In this document: piece by piece, positions 9,684 to 19,000 of the stretch | How positions within the stretch are numbered: the first letter of the stretch is position 1 | How the letters are laid out: each line of letters opens with the position of its first letter | DNA from: Symsagittifera roscoffensis | Taxonomy: Eukaryota > Xenacoelomorpha > Acoela > Convolutidae | Reading direction: 5' to 3' | Assembly: GCF_963678635.1 (NCBI RefSeq) | Contig: NC_087071.1 | Span: forward strand, 24,070,013 to 24,134,012 | DNA length: 64,000 bases | Notes under the pieces: generated by a model | What the model was told of the DNA's origin: nothing | The model's input: the letters and a program-made list of their open reading frames with translations, nothing else | Database searches by the model: none | Position numbers and translations under genes: made by a program

Positions 9684-12064
9684 CTAATTATGTCTACATT
9701 GTTATGTTCTTCGTCGTATGTATTTTGTCGTGTTGTTATTTTTGTGTTATATTCTTTTATTTGTGCGTCTAAAAGAATTTTGTTTATAGATGTAGAAAAG
9801 ATTCCAAAAAATCCTGCAAAGAGTATGCGTGCTACGCTTGCTTGTCTGTTTACTTGTGTGTGTATAGCACATGTGTTGTAGATTCCTTTTAAAAGTGAGA
9901 AAAGAAATCCAATAAAGTTAAACATTGCGTATAAAATAGTCAAGTTTTCTAAGATGTAATAGGGCCATCCTAGAAAATCGAGGATCTCATTTTTGAGTGT
10001 AACAAAGCTAAAAATGTTAATTGGTGATATATCTTGGGGACGGTATTTTTCACCGTTTAGATATATATAATCTTTAATGTCTTTAAAATATCCGCTATAG
10101 TCTTGCGTGTAGATATCGGCAAAACCTGCGGTTTCTGCAATTTTGCGTAAATTTTGGTCTATTGATTGTCTTTGTATAGTGTCCATTTGTGTCAATAATT
10201 CTTGGAATTGTTGTGTTCTAATGTGATGTTGAATATCTGATTTTGAATAGATTCCTATTGATTGTAAGTCTATATTTGGGTTTCGAGCAATAGCGCGAAT
10301 GCTTTCTGGTGAAAATTTTTTGAGTGATTGCATTAATGTGGGATATGGAGTGAGAAGATAATATTTATTTTCATCAGGGTTTAGTTGTACTACATTGTGG
10401 CTGTTTTCTGATCCACATGGGACTGCGGTATCCCAGAAATAGGTTCTTCGTGAAAGTGTATCCACGAAATGTACTTTATTCTTATAAAAGATAGGGATTC
10501 TTTTATAACATCGTTTATCTTCAAAAACGTATAGTGGTGATACTTTTTTAGTACAAGTATAAAACCATAAGATGTTTCCTTCATAGTCTAAAAAATTTGA
10601 TCTATTTCCAGATAATAAGTATCCTGCATAGGGTATTTTTAATACTGCTAGTGCAAGTGATTGTAATATTTGTGTTCGTTCTAATTCGCATAGTTGGTGT
10701 AGTGTTTCTAATTCGGAGAGTGACATTTCTTGAAAAATTCGGCTAATTGTATAATCTAGTTTCATATCTAAATGAATATCATAGTGGATATTACCGAAAT
10801 ATGTAGTATTCATTAGTGATAATTCTTGTAAGCGTGTGCTTCTGGTGTCATGGGGTTTTAGATGTCCACTAGGTTGTCCGTTGCTTTTTTCAAAATTAAC
10901 TGGTATATAGGATGTTCCTTCGTTTGGAGGATGACCTGTGGCATATGGGTCGATTTTTACTTTTCCAGTGGTCATGTCGAATCCTTTTTCGTATTCAACT
11001 AATATTTCAGAGTATTGTGTTCTGTGAAGTGGATTCCTGTATTTACATGCAAGTTCTGTTTCTTGATATATTTGAAAACGTGTCAATTTATTTTCTATAT
11101 TGTCTATGTTTCTAAAATTAGAACTTAGTTTTCGTGATGGATGGACTTGTTCATATGGAATTGATTGTATAAAATATTTTTCGTGAAATTTTATCATACG
11201 AGCGTGTATTTTTGCTACTTGAAATGTTGTACATGTATCTTCGGGGAACCAAACAATTGTTGCTTGTGTTCTCGTTGTAGGGTCGCAATAACCTTGATCA
11301 TTTTTACAAGGTAATCGGATTCCTTGATAGATCATTGTATTATCTGATAAATCTCGTGTTAGTTGTATTTTTTCGAGTTGTATTTTCCAATAAAAAAACA
11401 TTATTTCTTGGTATCCTTTATTTTTTGTGTCTGCTTTGCAGTTTGATGGGTCATTTATACCAATGTGTGGTATCCAATGTTTATCGTGTAGGTCATAGGT
11501 GAATCGTCCGTGTGCGCCGTTATACGGGTATTTTTCGTCTAGTTTTATATGTCCTTGGTGTCTTTCAAGTTGTGATTGATGTACAGAGTCTGGAAAAACT
11601 TGAAAATTAACTAACTTTCTTTGGGAGTTTTTATTTTGTGTGATGTTTAGTCTAAGTAATTCATTTTTACAATCGTCGGGATTGAGATGTAAAAGACGTT
11701 CTATATTACTCTGATAGAATGATTCATGGTCAAGTCGGTTTTTGTTTCCGTTTGAGACTTGTGAACAATGTACTTTCTTTTCGGAAAATGTTGCTGTGAA
11801 TTTATAACCTGTAACTGTTGTTGCTCGGGCTTTTGAATAGAGTGTTGCTATTACATCTGTGGTTTCTATAGCTTGTGGTTCTGTTTCACATTGTGATACT
11901 TGATTTATTGCATATTTATGTAGTGTTTTTTGTTCATTTTCTTCACAATCGTAATGTGTTACTAATAAATCTTGTGGTCCTGTACGAGGGGAAGGGTTTA
12001 TGTTTTGATTTGAGATTACTAGAAAAAGGAGTTGTAGAAAAATTAATAATTTTAGAATATACAT
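9671..12064 (-). CDS. Env-like glycoprotein (797 aa)
   Basis: The 797-aa frame starts with a hydrophobic signal peptide (residues ~3-18, LKLLIFLQLLFLVIS). A long cysteine-containing ectodomain with several N-x-S/T sites follows. Two hydrophobic segments lie near the C-terminus, about 705-730 (LYAMFNFIGFLFSLL) and 744-765 (ARILFAGFFGIFSTSI). Size and layout fit a retroviral/viral class membrane glycoprotein acting in entry or spread. The N-terminal pattern of spaced cysteines around a TGYKF-type strand does not let me choose among known fusogen families. The ATG lies inside the end of the preceding frame (13-nt overlap). In element 2 the signal peptide is deleted and the frame is broken. The tail probably continues in the frame at 9450-9683. 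Confidence 0.75.
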   Translation of the reverse strand: MYILKLLIFLQLLFLVISNQNINPSPRTGPQDLLVTHYDCEENEQKTLHKYAINQVSQCETEPQAIETTDVIATLYSKARATTVTGYKFTATFSEKKVHCSQVSNGNKNRLDHESFYQSNIERLLHLNPDDCKNELLRLNITQNKNSQRKLVNFQVFPDSVHQSQLERHQGHIKLDEKYPYNGAHGRFTYDLHDKHWIPHIGINDPSNCKADTKNKGYQEIMFFYWKIQLEKIQLTRDLSDNTMIYQGIRLPCKNDQGYCDPTTRTQATIVWFPEDTCTTFQVAKIHARMIKFHEKYFIQSIPYEQVHPSRKLSSNFRNIDNIENKLTRFQIYQETELACKYRNPLHRTQYSEILVEYEKGFDMTTGKVKIDPYATGHPPNEGTSYIPVNFEKSNGQPSGHLKPHDTRSTRLQELSLMNTTYFGNIHYDIHLDMKLDYTISRIFQEMSLSELETLHQLCELERTQILQSLALAVLKIPYAGYLLSGNRSNFLDYEGNILWFYTCTKKVSPLYVFEDKRCYKRIPIFYKNKVHFVDTLSRRTYFWDTAVPCGSENSHNVVQLNPDENKYYLLTPYPTLMQSLKKFSPESIRAIARNPNIDLQSIGIYSKSDIQHHIRTQQFQELLTQMDTIQRQSIDQNLRKIAETAGFADIYTQDYSGYFKDIKDYIYLNGEKYRPQDISPINIFSFVTLKNEILDFLGWPYYILENLTILYAMFNFIGFLFSLLKGIYNTCAIHTQVNRQASVARILFAGFFGIFSTSINKILLDAQIKEYNTKITTRQNTYDEEHNNVDIIRHHN

Positions 12065-13188
12065 GTGTATGATAATCCTGAGTATGGATTATAAAATTTA
12101 ATGTAGCCAATTGTGTTTTTGGTATATCTGTCGTATTTGTATATTACTTCAGTAGTTATAAACGGTGGTGGTAGTGATTGAGCTGTTATGTTAGGTGGAT
12201 TTAATGGGTAGGGATGTTGGGTAATATTATTTAACTTAACTGTGATTTCAAACTTTAATTGTAAACTGTTTTGTTGGAGTATTTGAATATTGTGATCACG
12301 GATATCGTTGTGAATATCTTAGCGATATTGTAATCTATTAAGTGCCCAGTTATGAAGGCGGTTACTTTCGTGATGTTGTCCAAATAATGGTGGAGGTGCT
12401 GTAAATGTATTCCAATCTAGTCTTAAAGGAATATTTATTGATGATTGTTCTCGATATCTGGCGTCGAGATTATTTGGAAAATTTAAGTTAAAAGGTGGTG
12501 GTGAAATCTGGCTTATTGATGGTGTTGATGGTAGTGATAATGTTTCTGGTAGTGATGAGGATGTTGTTGTATCCGTAGAAATATCTATGGGGTCATTGAC
12601 TAAATTTGGTTCACCTTGTGTAAATGAATGTGTAGTCCAATATGGAAATCGTGATGTTTGGTTTGTGGGGTTGAAAGGATTTTCACGTATTTGCTCAGAT
12701 GTTGGTGTTGAACCTAAGTAATCTGATGGTAGGCTTGAGGTGCTACGTTGTGAAAGAAGCGTAGGGGTTTCTGGTAATATACCAATGGGGTTTTCTGGAG
12801 TGTTTTGTGATGGGGATTGAGGTATATCAAAATGAACTCGGGGAGTTTGAAGATTTCTGTTTCGTCGAGGATGTATAATTTGTCTATTTATTTCGACTGT
12901 ATTTTGGTTTTGACTAGAATTTCTTATTCTACTTAGTTCTTGTGGTAGTGTTGGGTATAGGTTATATGTTGGTTCGCTTAAAGGTGCTTGTCGTTGAACT
13001 GGTTCTAGTGGTTCTGATAAACGAGCATGTCGTTCTTCAAAAGTGTATGGATTGTCTTGAAAAGAAATTCGTGTAGATGTTTGAGGATTTTGAGTCGTTG
13101 AAGGTGGTGTTGGGTTATCTTGGGATGATGTCGGTGAAGACTGATTCTGTGACTGTTGGGTAGCAATTTTTGATGGATTTTTGAATTG
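12052..13188 (-). pseudogene. P/S/Q-rich frame with one internal stop (function unknown)
   Basis: A 379-codon frame opens after a stop at 13191-13189, has no early ATG, and is interrupted by one TAA at 12321-12319. The N-terminal two thirds is Pro/Ser/Gln/Asn-rich. A structured C-terminal part surrounds the conserved motif LHNWALNRLQY, just before the TAA, and ends with NPYSGLS just inside env. Element 2 has the same motif followed by sense codons (Ser-His-Asn) where element 1 has TAA, so the stop is a recent loss in element 1 unless read through. Possible entry is by splicing to an acceptor CAACAG at about 13155-13160, which both copies share. I cannot name the protein. Confidence 0.65.
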
Positions 13189-13193
13189 TTACT

Positions 13194-13609
13194 TTAGTGG
13201 GAAGGTTTATGTTTATTATAGTATTCTTCCAAAAAAAGAATTAGAAGGATTGTTGCAAGGGCAAATGTGAGGATTGCTTTCTTTATACATTTACATATTG
13301 TCAAAATGAGGGATGATAGGAATGCTATGAAAATTACAAACAATAAAAAAATATCAGTTCTACTGAAAATTGTTCGTATCATTTAGACAAGTTGTATAAA
13401 TCGTACCTGTGGATATAATCAAGGGTTTTGGAAAGTTGGAGGAATAGTTCGAGAATAGTGTAGAAAATTAAAAAAATGTTACAAAAAATGATTAGGATTA
13501 TTAGAAAAGATTCAAGTATATCAAAAAGAAATATTATAAAGGTTTCAAGTATTGTAAAAAAATGTTTAAGATTTATGAGTATTTGAGTAACTGATTGAGA
13601 GAAGAGCAT
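13194..13609 (-). CDS. Two-exon small membrane protein (about 123 aa)
   Basis: Two short frames, 13379-13609 (76 codons, ATG 13609) and 13194-13382 (62 codons), are joined by a 44-nt intron. The donor is CACAG|GTACGA (intron start 13406) and the acceptor AATTTTCAG (ending 13363). Splicing splits one codon (AG|T) and keeps both frames: 203 + 169 nt = 124 codons including the stop. The product is strongly hydrophobic, with about four candidate membrane spans and little else. Element 2 keeps the exact donor context CAG|GTACGA and homologous hydrophobic frames on both sides (40990-41438), though its acceptor has decayed. Intron length and acceptor fit nematodes. Unspliced, the two frames still overlap as ATGA. 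A viroporin-like role is only a guess. Confidence 0.7.
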
Positions 13610-14207
13610 TTAAGAAATGATCTATTGGTCGAATATTTTTTGCTGTTTGAGGCGATTTTCTAGTGTGGTCGGATTATTTATTAGTTTTTTGACAAGTGGG
13701 TTGAGTTTTGTAAAAAATTGTTGGGGGCAATTTTCATGGTGACTGGGAGGTCGTCTTTTTCTTTATTTTTGTTTGTCAAATGATCCGGGGTATGGTGAGA
13801 TTTTTATACTTTAGGCTAATTAAAATGTTCATTTTGTTACTTTAGGCTAAGTTAACAAATTTGCTTTGGGGGTATTCGTGGTCTGAGTTGGGGAAATATT
13901 GTTGATCTTTGGGTTATTAGATAAGGGAGGGGTACGGTATTATGGTGATATTTATTTTAGTTGTCAAGTTGGAGTGGTTTGCTTATTTTTGACCTGGAGG
14001 TCGTAAAGTTATAGTTATAGATGTGCCTGGAGTTCTATATGATTCGTCTAATTGGTCTTAGTTTGAGTTAGAGAAAGTGACGGATTGGATGAATCCTATT
14101 GGTTTATTTTGAACTAGAATTATTACGTACTGGTCAGCATGTTATTTTGAAAAATGTAAATGAAAAATGTTTCGAAGGTTTCAAGATAGTGAAGTATAAT
14201 GTTAAAA
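13610..14207 (-). other. Gap between integrase and membrane-protein gene
   Basis: About 600 bases without a conserved frame. Two GGAGGTCG-containing blocks (13746-13754, 13994-14002 region) recur in the same gap of element 2 (about 41570 and 41818), so some non-coding sequence is conserved. A splice acceptor or leader for the env-region mRNAs would be expected here. Confidence 0.5.
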
Positions 14208-16055
14208 TTACTTTTGAAATTCCACTTTCTTTAAAATTTTAGATTGGGGGATGAATATTTTATAGTTTTTACGTGGTTGATTTCGGAGTCTTGTTGTTTT
14301 TCTATTTTCTGATTTGTCGATTTGTTCTTGGGGTATTATTTGTTCGGTCATTTTTCTATTTTTTCTTTGTTTTGGAGATTCTTTATGGTTTTGTGTATTG
14401 TTTTTGGTGGCGATTGGTTTTGTGTTTTGATTTTCGGTGGGGTTATCATTTTGTTCTGTGTTTTTCAAATGTGGTTCATTTTGAATGATTTTTAATCCTG
14501 TGAAAGAATATAATTGAGTTAATTCGCGGAGTGCGTATTCTTTTGGGTAATAAGGTAATAGGTTGTTTCGATGTTGAACGATTTCTTTTTTGTTTGAGTC
14601 GGTAATTTTATATGTGACATCAGTGGGTTTTGCAATTATTTGGTATGGTCCTTTTCGAAGGGGTTGTAATTTTTTAGAAATTCCTTTTTGAGTATTAAAA
14701 TTAGGTATTAAAACAAATGTTCCAATTTTTAATTCGGAGGCTGGTGTAAAACGTGAATTGATTTGTTCATTAATGTTTTGTCTTTGTAATAACTTTTTTG
14801 TTATTTTTTGATAAATGTCATTGTGTTTTTTATCTCTATTTAAAATCCATTCGGTGTGTGTACCGGAGGCTAGTTTAAGAATTTGTGGGTGATGAAAATG
14901 ATCTTCATCGTGTGTATGTAAAGGTAGGTTATAACAAATTGAGTCTTTATTTGGTTGACAATAACCTTGTGCGTTTTTATGAGAATTTGCTGTAAACATT
15001 ATTGGTTTGCGTGGCTTTTGGTTAAAAACCATTTCGTATGGTGACATTCCTAAAGTTGTCGTAATTTGTGAATTATACGCTAAGGGAAATAATTTTACAT
15101 CTGCTGACCATTCGGTATATTTTGTATCATTTCCGTTGATGATACATCTAAGATATTCTTGTAATGAACGGTTCATACCTTCGACTAAGCCGTTTGTCCA
15201 AGGTGCATGAGATGTACGTGGTTTGTGTTTAATGTTATATAAATGACATAGTGTGATAATTTCATTATTTATGAATTCTGTACCGTTGTCTGTAACTAAA
15301 ATTTCTGGTAGTCCGAATTTTGCTATCCAGTGTTCATAGAGTGTTGTGTAAGCGTAATAAGCGTTACAATGTGGTACTGGGTTAAGTGCTACATAATGTG
15401 TAAATGCGTCAACAATTACCATAATGTAGGAGTTTCCTTCTGATGAGAGTGAAATTGGTCCTTTAGTATCAAATGAGATACGATGATTAAAGTACAAACT
15501 TTGTCCTTTAAAATCTTGTTTTTGTGCTATTTGTTTTTGATTTGGGTAAGGTTTATTTAGTTGACATACTATACAGTCATTGCATAGTACTTTTATCCAA
15601 ATTGGTGCATTTGGGAAATAAAAGTTTTGTATAAAATTTGAATATGTTTTCTCTGATCCAGAGTGTCCTTTAATATTTTGTGTATGTGAAATATTAAAAG
15701 CTATAAGAATCATACTTAAAGGGAGACATGGAACTGTAGATTCATTCAGGTTATACTCTAAAAGGTCTGTATTTTCGTTAATTGTTGTGTTGTTAAATTT
15801 GCGAAAGTATCGGAGGAGTGTTTTGTTTCCTAGAATGGTTGAATCTGCTTTGATAGGTTTAGTTTTATATTTGTGCCATGATTTCAGTTGTCGAATTACT
15901 GGGTCAAGGTTTTGATATTGTTTCAGTGTTGAAATTGTAATTGTTTCTGTTGGGGGGAGAAAAATGTTTTCGATTTCTAATTTAGATAAGGGTATTGTAT
16001 CAAGTGGGTCATGGAGGTCAAAAACTTGATTTATTGTGTATTTTGTTTGAATCAT
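14208..16055 (-). CDS. Integrase (Ty3/gypsy type) as a separate 615-aa ORF
   Basis: It integrates the cDNA into host DNA. An HHCC zinc-binding domain lies at about residues 125-165 (HTQNIKGH … CNDCIVC). The catalytic core has D ~196 (FDTKGP), D ~254 (VTDNGTEF) and E ~291 (NGLVEGMN), with exactly 35 residues between the last D and E. A GPY/F module (RKGPYQIIAKP) lies near 455. The C-terminus is a Lys/Asn/Gln-rich tail with RKTTRLRNQPRKNYK, probably basic DNA or chromatin binding. The ORF is in the +1 frame relative to Gag-Pol and overlaps its end by 38 nt; ATG 16055 is inside that overlap. A separate integrase is unusual: +1 frameshifting, reinitiation, or a recent indel could explain it. Most of the integrase is deleted in element 2. 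Confidence 0.9.
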   Translation of the reverse strand: MIQTKYTINQVFDLHDPLDTIPLSKLEIENIFLPPTETITISTLKQYQNLDPVIRQLKSWHKYKTKPIKADSTILGNKTLLRYFRKFNNTTINENTDLLEYNLNESTVPCLPLSMILIAFNISHTQNIKGHSGSEKTYSNFIQNFYFPNAPIWIKVLCNDCIVCQLNKPYPNQKQIAQKQDFKGQSLYFNHRISFDTKGPISLSSEGNSYIMVIVDAFTHYVALNPVPHCNAYYAYTTLYEHWIAKFGLPEILVTDNGTEFINNEIITLCHLYNIKHKPRTSHAPWTNGLVEGMNRSLQEYLRCIINGNDTKYTEWSADVKLFPLAYNSQITTTLGMSPYEMVFNQKPRKPIMFTANSHKNAQGYCQPNKDSICYNLPLHTHDEDHFHHPQILKLASGTHTEWILNRDKKHNDIYQKITKKLLQRQNINEQINSRFTPASELKIGTFVLIPNFNTQKGISKKLQPLRKGPYQIIAKPTDVTYKITDSNKKEIVQHRNNLLPYYPKEYALRELTQLYSFTGLKIIQNEPHLKNTEQNDNPTENQNTKPIATKNNTQNHKESPKQRKNRKMTEQIIPQEQIDKSENRKTTRLRNQPRKNYKIFIPQSKILKKVEFQK

Positions 16056-19000
16056 TTGTTTGTGGTCCTGATAAATTTATTTTATCAGTTAAATCTTCTT
16101 TTTCAATTAGTGGAAAATGGTCTTTTTTAGGCGGGTGTTGTTTTGTTCGTTTTTGTTGGGTGTTATTTTTTATCCATTGAGAATATGGGATTGGTTTGAA
16201 AGTTGATGTTCCAAGTAAATCAACTTCATAATGATTATTTTGACAATCTAAATAAAGTGGGAAATGTTGTAAACTATTTATTTGTGATTGTTCAATATCA
16301 GTTTTTACTGCATATTTGCATTCCAATCGGGGTGATGTTTCGTTTTCTGCAAGGTAGAATTTTATGTTTTTGGGTATTTCAACTGTTGTTTTTCGTGTAA
16401 GTAATTCAGGTGGTGTATTTCGACTTAAGGTGTCTGGTAATGCAAGATTTTTTCCTGCAGTCCAAACTATATGTAAGTTTGGAAATTTCATTAGAATTAG
16501 TTGAAATCTGTAAACTCGGTGGTTTGGGTTAGATTTTTGTGTAAAGAGAAAGATGATTGGTTTATGGTCTGTGAATAGAACTGTTGGATGTTTTGATCCA
16601 AGTATCAGAAATTCATATTCTGTCAGTGTATATATTATGGCTGTACATTCTCTCATTAGAGTTGAGAGTCGTAGCTCTGCTTGAGTGAATAATCGAGAAT
16701 TTGCTGATATGAGGTTCATTTTATTTGTACCATTATGTGATTGTAATAGTGCTGCACCGATGCCAAAGTTCGAAGCATCGCACATTGCATAAAATGGTTG
16801 ATTTGAATCTGGAATTGTGTTTGAAATTTGTTCAGTTAAAAGTTTCTTTATTTCTTCAAATCGTGTTTGATGTTCTGTGTTCCATTCAAAATTATTTTGT
16901 TGTCTAAGGATGTTATAAAATGGTCGTAGATATAATTGCATTTTATAAACATATTTACTTAAAAAGTTTAACATTCCAAGAAAGTCTTGGATTTTCTTTT
17001 TATTTGTTGGTGGTTGAAGTTTTTGAATAGCGTCAATGCGTGATTTCAATGGAGTGATTGTTTTTCTTTCTATATTATGTCCTAAGAATTTAACTCTTGT
17101 CAAAAAGAAGTGTGATTTATCGGGGGCGGCCTTCAGATTTTCGTTCTGAAGTATTTGGTGATATTTTTCTAAAACATTGAACATCTCGTCTTTTGTTTGT
17201 GATTGCATAAAAACATCGTCTAAATAGGTGATTGCGTTTTTCTTGAGTATCAGTGGTCTAAAAATTTTGCTCATAAAAGCTGAAAATGCTGCTGGTCCTA
17301 TGGATATTCCATAGAATAAGCGGTTGAATTCGTATTGTTGGTTTCCGATAACAAATTGTGTTAAACGTCGTGATTGTTCATCTAGTGGCATTTGATTGTA
17401 TGCACTATTCATATCGGCGGTTGTAAAGTATTTGCCGTTTATTTTTGTTAGAATAACTTGTATTGGTTCAATGGGCCAATTACATTTTGATTCATCTATG
17501 AGTGAATTGAGGTATCTAGCGTCGAGAACGATTTTTAATGATTCTCCTTTAGCTAGAATGATAACGGGGTTGATAAATGTGTTGCCTTTTGGTCGTTCTT
17601 CTTTATTAACTGGTGATATAATGTTGTATTGTTCTAAAATATCGAGTAATCTGTTCACTTTATCATGTAAGTGAATTGGTACTTTACTTGCTCTCTGTTT
17701 TTTGAAAACTGCGTCTGGTTTTAACGGGAGATGTAGTGATGAACTGATTTTGCCAACATCAAATTTTGATGTTGCATAGACTGATGAATATTTAATTAGC
17801 TGTTTGGCTAACTTTTCGAATTCGTCTTGTGTTATTTGTGAATGTTGGAAATTAAACATTGTTAAAAATTTTTGTTGGTCCTCTGTGTAGTTACTTATGT
17901 TGAATGTAGGTTTGAAATATGGAGTTTTTGTGAAATAATCCGTATTTCTGTTTTCGTTACTTATTATATTATTTATAGATAATTCTTCATTAAGAATTGT
18001 AGATTGGCAAATATCTAGTAATTGGAGTATATTATTTACGCGATAGGCTTTTTCGTGTATTGGTGATATTGTAGCGTTGGTTTCACAATATCCTAAAAGT
18101 CCTAAAGGTAATGTTACTTGGTAAGGTGTGTTGTTATAGACATGTAAGGAAATGATATCTGAGTTCGAATTTTTCAAATATTTTATGGATGAGATTGTGA
18201 TTTTGAAAAATTTGTGAATAGGTTTGAATTCAAATTCTGACATATAAAATTTTTGTTTGTTTTGTTCTTTATCATATTGGTGAACTTGTTTGATTGAAAA
18301 ATTATAGATATTTCCTGATAGTGGTTTTAGGTGTTTTCTTTGTTGGTTAAATATCGGGTAGAATTTTGAAAAGAATGGTGGTTGTTTATTTAATCTTTGA
18401 AAAAATGTTAAGGATGTTTCTTTTGTTTTTGTATATTTATCTTTGATTAATATTTTACTATTTAGTATGTTAATTGTTGGTATATACTTCGAAATAAATG
18501 GTATTCCAATGATATTATACTTAATGTCAGTGATATGGAATATTTGTTTAAATGGCTTATTTAAAATTTTGCTTTGCTCCATTGTTCTGGTGGGGAGGAG
18601 AAATAATTGGATTTTTCCGTAGTTTATCAATGTTGATCCTTGTGCTGTTGCTAACTTACTGGAGGTTTCAAGAGGTGTTAGCTTTGGGTGTAAAGTTTTT
18701 ATTTCATTCCATGTGGGGATGTTTATTATGTTTGATTCTGCTCCTGAATCAATTAAAAAATCTATTTCAAGGTCTGGTGGTTGAAATTCTTTATTTCTTG
18801 GGCTTTCTAAGAGAAATGGTATTGTCCAAATTTTTTCTTTGGGTTGTTCTTTTTGTATATTTTGATAAATGTGGTTTGTATTCAAGCATTTTGTTTTGGT
18901 ATTTTTATTGGTTTGATTTGTAGTGTTAATCTCATTTGTTTCTTGTGTCGTTGGTGTGGAATTTATGGGTGTAGTGTAATAATTTTGAAGAAATTCTGAT

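Noticed and set aside
14273-14488. Plus-strand 71-codon hydrophobic ORF
   Set aside because: Antisense of the Lys/Asn-rich integrase tail.
16060-16310. Intron between RNase H and integrase (GTAAAA donor at ~16308, TTATCAG acceptor at ~16096)
   Set aside because: The would-be intron is conserved as protein in element 2 (HFPLYVDCQ and following), so it is coding.
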